Shown here: positions 27,140 through 35,386 of the stretch, in pieces
How positions within the stretch are numbered: position 1 is the first letter of the stretch
Layout: every line of letters starts with the position of its first letter
DNA from: Herbaspirillum sp. 3R11
GTDB lineage: Bacteria; Pseudomonadota; Gammaproteobacteria; Burkholderiales; Burkholderiaceae_D
DNA length: 64,000 bases
Direction: 5' to 3'
Assembly: GCF_004563925.1 (NCBI RefSeq)
Contig: NZ_SPNJ01000003.1
Location: forward strand, 372,001 to 436,000
The notes under the pieces: model-generated
Told to the model about the DNA's origin: nothing
Database searches by the model: none
What the model saw: only the letters and a program-made list of their open reading frames with translations
Position numbers and translations under genes: made by a program

Positions 27140-27853
27140 TCAGCGTTTCAGCTCGGGAGTGATGAAACGCAGTCCCAGCACGACATAGCCGCCGCGCGTA
27201 TCGGCTCCGAAGGTATTGCCGTAAGTGAGGTCGAGTTCGACATGCTCCGGCACCAGGGTCGCACGCACACCGGCCTGGTAGGACGGCTTGCCCTTGTTCT
27301 CGCCGAACACTTCACCGATGAACGAGAGCCGGTCGATCAGCTTCGTCTCATTGCCGAGACCCCAGGTCAGGCGCGTGGTCTGCTCCTTGCCTTTGCGAAT
27401 CGCGCCCAGGTTGGTGTGCAGCAGGAACGCATCGTCCTTGAACGAGAACGAAGTCAACAGCTTGGAATAGACATTCCAGGAACGCTTGCGGCCATCGTCG
27501 CCACTATCGGTCTGGCGCACCACGCCGGCCAGCATGCCGACGCCGTAGCTGTCGGGCGACATTTCACGGAACACGGTCTTGCCCTGCAACTGGCTGTTGG
27601 CCAGGTACATGCCGGTACCGTCGCGCTGCCAGGAATTACCCCACGAGACTTCCAGGTTGCCGGTCAGGTTGCACGACGGATTGAGCCAGCGCTCGGTGCC
27701 GTCGCGATTGAATTTGCCCCAGGCTTCCAGCTGGCATTTGTTGGCGCCGAGGACTTGTGCGTCGTCGACATTCATTGCGCCGGCGGCGAACGCCGACTGC
27801 ATCCCCAGCAATCCGTGGACGGCCACGGTTGCGATCACGATTTGTTTTTTCAT
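27140..27853 (-). CDS. exported protein of unknown function, possible outer-membrane beta-barrel
   Basis: 237 residues with a clear signal peptide: MKKQIVIATVAVHGLLGMQ with cleavage after SAFA. The mature part is rich in alternating hydrophobic and aromatic strands (LEVSWGNSWQRDG, RKRSWNVYSKLLTSFSF, HVELDLTYGNTFG, GGYVVLGLRFITP), suggesting a small beta-barrel. It does not end in the usual terminal Phe. Two cysteines (NKCQLEAW, NPSCNLTG) could form a disulfide. No family recognised. It stands alone; the neighbours give no clue to function. Confidence 0.65.
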   Translation of the reverse strand: MKKQIVIATVAVHGLLGMQSAFAAGAMNVDDAQVLGANKCQLEAWGKFNRDGTERWLNPSCNLTGNLEVSWGNSWQRDGTGMYLANSQLQGKTVFREMSPDSYGVGMLAGVVRQTDSGDDGRKRSWNVYSKLLTSFSFKDDAFLLHTNLGAIRKGKEQTTRLTWGLGNETKLIDRLSFIGEVFGENKGKPSYQAGVRATLVPEHVELDLTYGNTFGADTRGGYVVLGLRFITPELKR

Positions 27854-28107
27854 GGATTACCCCGTCTTCAGAAATCTGACGCAACCAGAAAGACGTTGCG
27901 TCCGGCGTGATGCTAGCACCATGCTTCCGGCGCGAGCAATCGGAAATCGAATGCGAGCCGGAGATTTCGAAATACCTGAGCAGAATAACCACAATGACAT
28001 GCGCCAGTCACACTACACATACACAGAAGTGCGACCAACACGTCAAAAAAATACTGAATTGAGAGTGCTTATCGTTTACGAGCAGCGCTTGCCTCGCAGC
28101 GCCCCGC

Positions 28108-29526
28108 TCAGCGTTTTCGCGGACGCGCCGGATCCGGCAAGCCGCACTTGAGGAACTCGCCGCGACCAATTGCTCCCTGCGGATCCTTGCCGTCATACAC
28201 CACCTCGCCGCGCGACAGCGTGGTCACCGGCCAGCCGGTCACGGCCACGCCTTCATACGGCGTGTAGTCGACGTTGTGATGCAGCTTGTCGTTGGCGATC
28301 ACGACTTCCTTGTGCGGATCCCAGATCGCGATGTCGGCGTCGCCACCGATGGCAATGGTGCCCTTCTGCGGATACAGGCCGTACATCTTGGCCGGATCGG
28401 TTGCCGTCAGTGCGACGAAGCGGTTGAGGTCGATGCGGCCCTTGCCGACACCCTCCGAGAACAGCAGCGGCAAACGTGTTTCCAATCCTGGCGTGCCGTT
28501 GGGGATGTAGCGGAACGGCACTTCCTTCCCGCCCGGCATCTTGCCCTTGGGATCGGCGTAGCGGAACGGCGCATGGTCCGACGAGAACACCGTGAACAAG
28601 CCATTGGCCAGGCCGTCCCAGATGTGTTGCTGGTTTTCCTTGTCGCGCGGCGGCGGGCTGCAGATGCACTTGGCGCCGTGGTAGCCCTCCTGATCGAGAT
28701 CGTCGGCAGTCAGCATGAAATACTGCGGGCACGTCTCGGCATAGATGCGCAGGCCATGACCATGCGCCCAACGGATCTGCTCGATGGCTTCCTTGCCCGA
28801 GACATGCACGATCAGGATCGGCACGTCGACCAGCTCGGACAGCGCGATCGCACGATGCGTCGCTTCACGTTCGACCAGCATCGGCCGCGAGGTCGCGTGG
28901 TACTTCGGCGCGGTCAGGCCGGCGTCTTCCAATTGCTCGGTGAGCCACGCGATGCAGTCGGCGTTCTCGGCATGGATCATCACCATCGCGCCTTCGCGCC
29001 GAGCGATGGCCAGCACGTCGATGATCTGGCGATCATTCAACTTGAGATCGTCGTAGGTCATGTAGATCTTGAACGAGGTATAGCCTTCGCTGATAAGTTG
29101 AGGCAGTTCTTCCTTCAAGACCTTCTCGGTCGGATCACTGACGATCATGTGGAAAGCGTAGTCGATCACCGCCTTGCCTTCGGCGCGGCGATGATAGTCC
29201 TCCACCGCGGCGCGCAGCGACTGGCCCTTGGCTTGCGCGGCAAAAGGAATCACGGTCGTGGTGCCGCCGCATGCCGCCGAGATCGTACCGCTGCGAAAAT
29301 CGTCGGCCATCTCCAGCCCCTCTTCCATCGGCTGGTCGAGATGGCAGTGGCTGTCGACGCCGCCCGGCAATACCAGCTTGCCGGCGGCATCGATTTCTTT
29401 CTTACCGGGCGCGAGATTGCGCCCCAGTGCCACGACCTTGCCGCCGACGATGCCGACATCGCATTGCATGATGTCGGACGCGGTGGCGACGGTGCCGTTG
29501 CGGATTACCAGATCAAAGTCTTCCAT
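28108..29526 (-). CDS. hydA: dihydropyrimidinase / D-hydantoinase
   Basis: A cyclic-ureide amidohydrolase that opens dihydropyrimidine or hydantoin rings. 472 residues, normal length. Metal ligands of the fold are visible: VDSHCHLDQP, the carboxylated lysine in GYTSFKIYMTYDD, MIHAENADC, ILIVHVSGKEAI and FSSDHAPFRYAD. It is the last gene of the minus-strand set running from the binding protein at 33018. No N-carbamoyl-amino-acid amidohydrolase is beside it, so the next step of a classical pyrimidine path is missing here. The true substrate could be another cyclic ureide. Confidence 0.9.
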   Translation of the reverse strand: MEDFDLVIRNGTVATASDIMQCDVGIVGGKVVALGRNLAPGKKEIDAAGKLVLPGGVDSHCHLDQPMEEGLEMADDFRSGTISAACGGTTTVIPFAAQAKGQSLRAAVEDYHRRAEGKAVIDYAFHMIVSDPTEKVLKEELPQLISEGYTSFKIYMTYDDLKLNDRQIIDVLAIARREGAMVMIHAENADCIAWLTEQLEDAGLTAPKYHATSRPMLVEREATHRAIALSELVDVPILIVHVSGKEAIEQIRWAHGHGLRIYAETCPQYFMLTADDLDQEGYHGAKCICSPPPRDKENQQHIWDGLANGLFTVFSSDHAPFRYADPKGKMPGGKEVPFRYIPNGTPGLETRLPLLFSEGVGKGRIDLNRFVALTATDPAKMYGLYPQKGTIAIGGDADIAIWDPHKEVVIANDKLHHNVDYTPYEGVAVTGWPVTTLSRGEVVYDGKDPQGAIGRGEFLKCGLPDPARPRKR

Positions 29527-29538
29527 GTGCGCTCCGCT

Positions 29539-30267
29539 TTACACTACATCACGGAACAGGCTGCCCCAATTACGGATGCGCGACGGATCCGATCCCGCCT
29601 GCCTGAGCGACTTCCACACCACGGTGGAAATGGTGTCGTAGATCGGGATGCCGACTTCGCGCTCCAGCTCTTCCACCAGCGGTGCGCCGCGCAGGTTGGT
29701 GCAGAAGATGGTGATGGCTTGCGGCTTCTCTTTGGCGACTTCGCGCACCATGGCGCGCAACTCGTCGGCGCCGACTTCGGAGAAGGAGAAATTATCCTGC
29801 TTGCGCAGATGGCGTTCGGCGATGCATTCCATGCCCGATGCCGCGTAGTTCTTGATGATCGCCGCCTGCACGTCGTCCAGGTAAGGCGTCACCAGGCCGA
29901 AGCGCTTGACGCCGGTGATGTCGAAAATCTCATTCAATGCCAGCACCGAGGTGCAGGCCGGAATGCCGGTCGCTTCGGTGATGCGCTTGCACAGGCGTTC
30001 GTCGGCGTCGAAACCGAGCCAGCCCGACGAGGTGCCGTTCCAGCCTATGCTTTGCACCTTGGCGTGCGACAGCAGCTCGGCCGCGCGCAGGATTTCGCTG
30101 TCGTCGAATTGCGCCAGCGCCTGATTCGACAAGGCGATCTCGGTCACGCGGAAGCGGCCGAAGTGGGCGCTGGCTTCCGGGATGTCGGCGATCATTGCGG
30201 TCGTGACCGGCTCCAGCGTGGTGTTGGAGGACGGCGTCAGCATGCCGAGCAGAGTACGTTGAGTCAT
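29539..30267 (-). CDS. Asp/Glu racemase superfamily enzyme, arylmalonate-decarboxylase-like
   Basis: A cytoplasmic enzyme of 242 residues. It aligns by eye with arylmalonate decarboxylase (AMDase): SIGWNGTSSGWLG occupies the dioxyanion-hole loop, where racemases and maleate isomerases have their first catalytic Cys. ATGIPACTSVLALNEI and GLVTPYLDDVQ follow, and the single expected catalytic Cys189 sits in AITIFCTNLRG. Having only the second Cys is the decarboxylase pattern rather than the two-Cys racemase/isomerase pattern. It lies between the importer ATPase and dihydropyrimidinase. The substrate is unknown; decarboxylation of a malonate-type product is an inference. Confidence 0.72.
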   Translation of the reverse strand: MTQRTLLGMLTPSSNTTLEPVTTAMIADIPEASAHFGRFRVTEIALSNQALAQFDDSEILRAAELLSHAKVQSIGWNGTSSGWLGFDADERLCKRITEATGIPACTSVLALNEIFDITGVKRFGLVTPYLDDVQAAIIKNYAASGMECIAERHLRKQDNFSFSEVGADELRAMVREVAKEKPQAITIFCTNLRGAPLVEELEREVGIPIYDTISTVVWKSLRQAGSDPSRIRNWGSLFRDVV

Positions 30268-30285
30268 GATGATTTCCTTGAGATT

Positions 30286-31077
30286 CTATGCGGCGATTTT
30301 GACTGCGTCGGCATGGGCGAGCGCGGATTCTTCGCGAATCAGGCTCAGCACATGGCGCTTGTATTGGTTGAATTCGGCGCTCGTGGTGTCGCGCGGCCGC
30401 GCCAGGTCGATGTCGATCAGGTCGCGGATGCGGCCCGGTCTATGCGTCATGACGGCCACCTTGGTGGCCAGCACCAGCGCTTCATCGACGCTGTGCGTGA
30501 CGAACACGATCGTACCCTCATAACGCTGCCACAGCGTGACCAGCTCTTCCTGCATTTCCATCTTGGTCTGTGCGTCGAGTGCAGCGAAGGGCTCGTCCAT
30601 CAGGATCACCGATGGATTCTGCAGCAAGGCGCGGGCGATGCCGACGCGTTGCGCCATGCCGCCTGAGAGTTCCGCCGGAAAGTGGTTTTCAAAACCCTTG
30701 AGCTTGACCGTTTCGATGAAGGGTTGGGCGGCGGCGCGGCGTTCGGCGGCGCTCTTGCCTTGCAGCTTGAGTGAGAACGCAATGTTGTCCCACACCGGCA
30801 GCCACGGCATCAGGTTGGCCTGCTGGAACACCATGCCGCGATCGGCGCCGGGAGCGCTGATCGGCTTGCCGTCCACGATCACGCTGCCGGAAGTCGGATG
30901 CTCGAAGCCGGCGATCATGTTCAGCAGCGTCGACTTGCCGCAACCGGACGGACCGAGCAGGCAGAGGAATTCCTTCTTCTCCAGGCTCAGCGTGACGTTG
31001 TCGATGGCGAGCATGTCGGTGCCACGCTTCTTGTCCTTGAAGACTTTGACGATATTGTTCAGTTCAATAAATGCCAT
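30286..31077 (-). CDS. NitT/TauT-family ABC transporter ATP-binding protein
   Basis: ATPase of a nitrate/sulfonate/taurine-type importer. 263 residues. Walker [10 protein letters not shown], signature LSGGMAQRVGIARALL, Walker B VILMDEPFAALD and switch histidine IVFVTHSVDEAL. The GMVFQQANLMPWLPVWDN stretch is typical of SsuB/TauB-type ATPases. The frame continues far upstream, but the ATG at 31077 with GAGGAA 10 bp before it starts the domain correctly. It forms a transporter with the permease and binding-protein genes just upstream. The cargo is probably the ureide handled by the two following enzymes. Confidence 0.9.
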   Translation of the reverse strand: MAFIELNNIVKVFKDKKRGTDMLAIDNVTLSLEKKEFLCLLGPSGCGKSTLLNMIAGFEHPTSGSVIVDGKPISAPGADRGMVFQQANLMPWLPVWDNIAFSLKLQGKSAAERRAAAQPFIETVKLKGFENHFPAELSGGMAQRVGIARALLQNPSVILMDEPFAALDAQTKMEMQEELVTLWQRYEGTIVFVTHSVDEALVLATKVAVMTHRPGRIRDLIDIDLARPRDTTSAEFNQYKRHVLSLIREESALAHADAVKIAA

Positions 31078-31091
31078 GATGGTTCTTCCTC

Positions 31092-31916
31092 TTAAGCCTT
31101 GCCCTGCACCGTCGCCACATGCTGCCAGCGCAGTACCGAATTCATGATCAGTTTCAGGATCAGGTCGGCCAGATAGCCGAGCAAGCCGATGCTGATCATG
31201 GCCGCAATCACCAGGTCGTAGCGCAGGAAGTAATACGAATCCCACAGCGCGTAACCGAGACCGCTCTTGACCGCCACCATTTCCGCCGTAACGGTCAGCA
31301 TCCAGGCGCTGCCGATGCCGATGCGCAGACCCGCAAAGATGCTCGGCATGGCCGCCGGCAGAATCACGAAGCGCAACAGCTGGCTCTGGTTGGCGCCGGC
31401 CATCGCCGCCGCGCGCAACAGGTTGCGGTCGGAGGTTTTGACGCCGTGCACGGTGTTCATCAGGATGGGAAAGAACGCGCCGAGGAACACCAGGAAAATC
31501 GCCGGCTTGTTGGCGATGCCGAACCAGATGATCGCCAGCGGAATCCACGATACCGGCGGAATCGGCCGCAGCATCTGTATGGTCGGCTCGATGGCCTTCT
31601 CCACCCAGCGCCACCAGCCGATCGCCACGCCCAGCGCAATGCCGGAAATCGCCGCGATCAGGTAACCGGCCGTGACCCGCATGCAGCTGGCCATGGCGTC
31701 GAAGATCCAGCGGCCGCTGCTGTCCTGCGCCGCTTCGCTATAGCCGAAGATCCAGTCCATCCAGGTCGCAAACACGCGCGACGGCGCCGGCAGCAAGGAA
31801 GCAGGGATCGCCCCCGAACGGGAAAACGCTTCCCAGAACAGCACCAGAAAAATCGGTACGGCGAACCGCCACTTCGCCTCCGACAAGGAGCGCATCAAAC
31901 CATTCATTGTGATCAC
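31092..31916 (-). CDS. NitT/TauT-family ABC transporter permease
   Basis: An inner-membrane permease of 274 residues with about six membrane helices. The EAA loop is LLRAAAMAGANQSQLLRFVILPAAMPSIFAGLRIG. Family features SsuC/TauC-like: PIPPVSWIPLAIIWFGI and SAWMLTVTAEMVAVKSGLGY. It sits 15 bp before the ATPase gene and 37 bp after the binding-protein gene, so the three are one operon. Confidence 0.92.
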   Translation of the reverse strand: MITMNGLMRSLSEAKWRFAVPIFLVLFWEAFSRSGAIPASLLPAPSRVFATWMDWIFGYSEAAQDSSGRWIFDAMASCMRVTAGYLIAAISGIALGVAIGWWRWVEKAIEPTIQMLRPIPPVSWIPLAIIWFGIANKPAIFLVFLGAFFPILMNTVHGVKTSDRNLLRAAAMAGANQSQLLRFVILPAAMPSIFAGLRIGIGSAWMLTVTAEMVAVKSGLGYALWDSYYFLRYDLVIAAMISIGLLGYLADLILKLIMNSVLRWQHVATVQGKA

Positions 31917-31953
31917 CTGCTTTCTATCCAGTTAAACCAGCCCTGCGCCTGAA

Positions 31954-33018
31954 TCAATAGCCCAGTTCGGACTTCGGCTTCTTGGTCACTTCCATCAGGA
32001 AGCTGTAGTCCATGTTCTTGTCGATCTGCGCCGAGACGTCGGTAGAGATGTACTTCAGATCCTTCATCATCGCGCCGATGGCTTGCGTCTGCGCGCGGTA
32101 CATCTTGAAGTCGGGATAGGAATTCTTCAGCGCTTCGGTGGCGACGGTCTTGTCCAGGCCGGTGCCCTTGACGATGCTGGCAACCCAGGCGCCCTTGTCC
32201 TTTTGCAGGTTGTCAACCAGACGCACCACGGCGGCGACGGTTTCCTTCACTTCCGCCGGATGTTCCTTGATTACGTCCGAGCGCGTCACGATCAGATTGG
32301 TCAGGCGGCCGGCCGCTTGCTTGTAGGGGAATGCAAAATGCTTGCCGACACCGGTCATGCGGATTTGCGAGGCGAACGGTTCGACCGAGCAGATCAGCTC
32401 GACTTCACCGCGCTGCAGGGCCGCGGCATGGTCGGACGGATTCGGGATATTGACGAACTGCACGTCCTTGCTCGGATTGATGCCGTTCAGGGCCAGCTCG
32501 CCGCGCATGTGCAAGTCTTGTGCGTTACCGCGCGAGGCCGCAATGCGGAATGGCTTGCCCTGCGCCTTGTATTCAGCGATCAATTTCTTCAGGCCGGCCC
32601 AGTCGTCGGACGCCAGCGCCATGTCCTTGCCGACCAGCATTTCGGAGCCGCCATTAACTTGGCCCGACACCGCCACCAGGTCGAAGCCCTTGTCGAGGCC
32701 GCTGACGAAGGACAGGTAAGTCACCTGCGCGATGTCCACGCTCTTGGACACCAGCGCGGTCAGCGCATCGCTGCCGGCGGTGAAGTTGATGCCTTCGATG
32801 TCGACATTTTTTGCCAACTCAGGCACCAGCGCCATCGACATACAGTGCGCGCACTTGGCATAGGCCAGCTTGAATTTTGGTTTCGCCTGGGCTTGATTTT
32901 GAGCTTGTACTACGCCGGCAAAAGCCAGGCTGAAGGCCAGTCCGGCCGCCACGACGACAGTGCGCATGACGGACGAACGCGGCAGTTTTTCTTGTGCGCC
33001 GGATACTTGATAGTGCAT
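31954..33018 (-). CDS. NitT/TauT-family periplasmic binding protein with CxxC motif
   Basis: A periplasmic receptor of 354 residues (NMT1/SsuA-like). Signal peptide about 18-38 (MRTVVVAAGLAFSLAFAG, cut after VVQA). A GGGAGAG ribosome-binding site supports the ATG at 33018. The first strand carries LAYAKCAHCMSMALVPE, with Cys56-x-x-Cys59 where most relatives have no cysteines, so the pocket might bind a metal or form a disulfide. Further family marks are INFTAGSDALTALVSKSVDIAQV, IAASRGNAQDLHMRGEL and QRGEVELICSVEP. First gene of the ureide operon and divergent from the GntR regulator. Ligand unknown. Confidence 0.85.
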   Translation of the reverse strand: MHYQVSGAQEKLPRSSVMRTVVVAAGLAFSLAFAGVVQAQNQAQAKPKFKLAYAKCAHCMSMALVPELAKNVDIEGINFTAGSDALTALVSKSVDIAQVTYLSFVSGLDKGFDLVAVSGQVNGGSEMLVGKDMALASDDWAGLKKLIAEYKAQGKPFRIAASRGNAQDLHMRGELALNGINPSKDVQFVNIPNPSDHAAALQRGEVELICSVEPFASQIRMTGVGKHFAFPYKQAAGRLTNLIVTRSDVIKEHPAEVKETVAAVVRLVDNLQKDKGAWVASIVKGTGLDKTVATEALKNSYPDFKMYRAQTQAIGAMMKDLKYISTDVSAQIDKNMDYSFLMEVTKKPKSELGY

Positions 33019-33084
33019 GGTGACTCTCCCGTAAGTAACTCAAAGATGGAACTCATCAAAACAATGAGCATGGACCGAAATATG

Positions 33085-33097
33085 AATTGTGACAATT
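33085..33097. promoter_or_regulatory. perfect palindromic operator candidate, site 1
   Basis: AATTGTGACAATT is a perfect 6+1+6 dyad, 67 bp before the binding-protein ATG. The same 11-bp core ATTGTGACAAT recurs beside the divergent GntR gene. A degenerate third copy, ATTGCGACAAA, is at 33108-33118. Likely binding site of the adjacent FCD regulator. Confidence 0.65.
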
Positions 33098-33295
33098 TAA
33101 AATACTGATTGCGACAAACAATGCAATACCTGTGCCAGGACAGTTTCAATCGGTTTTAACGGGGAAGAGCAGATGAAATGGCGTGTATTCACTGCGGCGA
33201 GGCGGCGGCAGACATCCATGCTGGTGCAAAACCAGAGAAATCGAACCAAACCGGTGCGACAAAATAATTTATAAATGTAGGGAAAGTTTTTAATA

Positions 33296-33306
33296 ATTGT
33301 GACAAT
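33296..33306. promoter_or_regulatory. perfect palindromic operator candidate, site 2
   Basis: ATTGTGACAAT, identical to the core of site 1 and 36 bp before the GntR start codon, so autoregulation is plausible. It is 210 bp (about 20 helical turns) from site 1. The 324-bp region between the divergent genes holds nothing else recognised. Confidence 0.65.
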
Positions 33307-33342
33307 ATATCCCCACAAAATAGATCGCCTCAGGACAATGCA

Positions 33343-34125
33343 ATGACCAGCGCCACCAACATCACCCCCATCAAACCCGGCCGCAAGAAGACCACCAGCA
33401 AAGTGAACAAGAGCGCGGACAACAGCCCCCTGCCCGCCCAGGCCGTGAGCGCGCGGCCGATGGCCGGCGACGTCATCTATGAACGCATCCTCACCTCGAT
33501 CATGGAACATCGCCTCACGCCCGGCACCAAACTGGTGGAAGAAAAACTGGCCGGCATCTTCAACGTCAACCGTACGCGCGTGCGCGAAGTGCTGGCGCGG
33601 CTGAGCCACGAAGGCCTGATCACCACGATCCCGAATCGCGGCGCCTTCATCGCCAGCCCGACGCCGAGCGAAGCGCGCGCGATCTTTTCGGCGCGCCGCC
33701 TGATCGAGCCGGCGCTGCTGCGCCATCTGTGCGAACACACCCGGCCCGAACACATTGCCCAGTTGCGCGCGCATGTCGCGCTGGAGGCGCAGGCGCGCGA
33801 AGCCAACGACCGCCGCGCAATCATCCGGCTGTCGGGCGAGTTCCACATCCGCATCGCCGACATGGTCGAAAACCCGGTCATGAGCAAGATGATGCGCGAG
33901 CTGGCGTCGCTGACCTGCCTGATCATCGTGCTGTACGACTCCCCCACCGTGCCGGCCTGCACCCACGACGAACACGGCGACATCATCGACGCCATCGCCG
34001 CCGGCAAGGTCGAGAAGGCGGTCGCATCAATGATCGAACACCTGAACCACATCGAGGCGGTGCTCGACATGTCGGCTCCGCCGGCCGAAGACGACGACCT
34101 GGAAGCCGTGCTGAGTGCGATGTAA
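33343..34125 (+). CDS. GntR-family transcriptional regulator (FCD subfamily)
   Basis: A cytoplasmic repressor or activator of 260 residues. N-terminal winged helix about 45-110: VIYERILTSIMEHRLTPGTKLVEEKLAGIFNVNRTRVREVLARL. The C-terminal FCD domain shows the metal/effector pattern: EFHIRIADMVENPVMSKMM and later HDEHGDIIDAIAAGKVEKAVASMIEHL. Divergent from the importer/dihydropyrimidinase operon and flanked by palindromic sites, so it is the probable regulator of that operon, with an organic-acid or ureide effector. Confidence 0.9.
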   Translation: MTSATNITPIKPGRKKTTSKVNKSADNSPLPAQAVSARPMAGDVIYERILTSIMEHRLTPGTKLVEEKLAGIFNVNRTRVREVLARLSHEGLITTIPNRGAFIASPTPSEARAIFSARRLIEPALLRHLCEHTRPEHIAQLRAHVALEAQAREANDRRAIIRLSGEFHIRIADMVENPVMSKMMRELASLTCLIIVLYDSPTVPACTHDEHGDIIDAIAAGKVEKAVASMIEHLNHIEAVLDMSAPPAEDDDLEAVLSAM

Positions 34126-34239
34126 TTCCGGCGGTTTTTTATGGTGCGTTTATCCGCGCAGCACAAAGTTTTATAAGAATTAGACGCCGCATTTCTTATC
34201 TTGTAGTCCACATCAACCTGACCTGTGGAGTACAAGAAA

Positions 34240-35040
34240 ATGACATCCCGATTTGCGCCTTTCCGTTTCGTGTCCATCGCTTTGGCGGCAACCGCACTGC
34301 TGCACGTGCTGCCCGCCGCTGCGGCGGAGAGCGGCGAGGTGCCTGCTGCTGCTGCTGCCGCTGCGCCGGCGCCTGCTTTCACCACCACCGCCAACATCGG
34401 CCTCTACAGCCAGTACGTTTTCCGCGGCCTGACCCAGACCAATGAAAAACCGGCCATACAAGGCGGCTTCGATCTCTCGCACGAGAGCGGTCTCTACGCC
34501 GGCATCTGGGCGTCCAACATCAGCTGGATCAGCGACGCCACGCCAGGCGCATCAGCCAGTCTGGAAGCCGATATCTACGGCGGCTTCAAGTACAACTTCA
34601 ACGATGCCCTGACCGGCGACGTCGGCTTCCTGCACTACGCCTATCCCGGCAGCTTCCCCAACGGCTTCACCAAGGCCGACACCAATGAGCTGTATCTCGG
34701 CCTCGACGCCAAGTGGATCACGCTGCGCTATTCCTATGCCGTCGGCAACACCTTCGGCAGCGCCGACACGCGCGGCTCCAGCTACGTCGACCTGGCGCTG
34801 ACGCATGAGCTGGTCGCCGGCATCAACGGCGTCGCCCACGTCGGCCATCAGCGCTATACCGGCCCCAACTCCTCCAACCTGTCGTACACCGACTGGAAGC
34901 TGGGCCTGAACCGCGACTTCTCCGGCTACGTGCTGGCGGCCTACTACACCGGCACCAACGCCAAGGACGCCGGCTACACGGTCAAGGGCAAGAACCTCGG
35001 CCGCGACCAGCTGGTGTTGTCGGTGTCGCGCACCTTCTGA
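34240..35040 (+). CDS. TorF-family putative porin
   Basis: An outer-membrane beta-barrel protein of 266 residues. Signal peptide MTSRFAPFRFVSIALAATAL with cleavage after AAA near residue 29, then an Ala-rich linker. The barrel starts with the family signature TTTANIGLYSQYVFRGLTQT and continues in amphipathic strands; it ends in the outer-membrane sorting pattern VLSVSRTF with terminal Phe. The ATG at 34240 has GGAG upstream; the GTG at 34225 is less likely. Proteins of this family are inferred porins; the solute is unknown. A small exported-protein gene starts 7 bp after the stop. Confidence 0.85.
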   Translation: MTSRFAPFRFVSIALAATALLHVLPAAAAESGEVPAAAAAAAPAPAFTTTANIGLYSQYVFRGLTQTNEKPAIQGGFDLSHESGLYAGIWASNISWISDATPGASASLEADIYGGFKYNFNDALTGDVGFLHYAYPGSFPNGFTKADTNELYLGLDAKWITLRYSYAVGNTFGSADTRGSSYVDLALTHELVAGINGVAHVGHQRYTGPNSSNLSYTDWKLGLNRDFSGYVLAAYYTGTNAKDAGYTVKGKNLGRDQLVLSVSRTF

Positions 35041-35047
35041 GGCTGAC

Positions 35048-35371
35048 ATGGACGGGAGAATTTCAGCGGCGTTGAGTGCGCTGCTCATGTGCTTCACGTT
35101 GCTGCCCGATGCGCACGCGGTGGTGCCCTACCGTTCGCCGGAAGACTACGGCCCGTCCATCGAAGCAAGGAAGCAATTGCCGGCATGCCGGCGCGCCGCC
35201 ATGGAAATCATGGCCGGCGCCGGCAAGATTGAAAGCGAGAGTTTCGTGCAGCGCAACGAGGCGGAGTATTTCCGCTTCGTGATGCGCAGCGGCAGCAAGG
35301 AAGTGCTGATCATCTGCGACGGCCACGCCGGCACGATCCGCCGCCAGATTGATATCTGGGGGGATCTTTAG
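35048..35371 (+). CDS. small exported protein of unknown function
   Basis: 107 residues. Signal peptide MDGRISAALSALLMCFTLLP with cleavage after AHA. The mature part (about 83 residues) has two cysteines (LPACRRAAM, IICDGHAG) that could pair in the periplasm, and a mixed alpha/beta pattern. It starts 7 bp after the TorF stop, so it is probably cotranscribed. No family recognised. Codon use matches the neighbours. Confidence 0.6.
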   Translation: MDGRISAALSALLMCFTLLPDAHAVVPYRSPEDYGPSIEARKQLPACRRAAMEIMAGAGKIESESFVQRNEAEYFRFVMRSGSKEVLIICDGHAGTIRRQIDIWGDL

Positions 35372-35386
35372 GTTTAGCAGCCGACC

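Noticed and set aside
28276-30666. 796-residue plus-strand open frame
   Set aside because: It is opposite dihydropyrimidinase, the AMDase-like gene and the ATPase, all well supported. No domain is recognisable.
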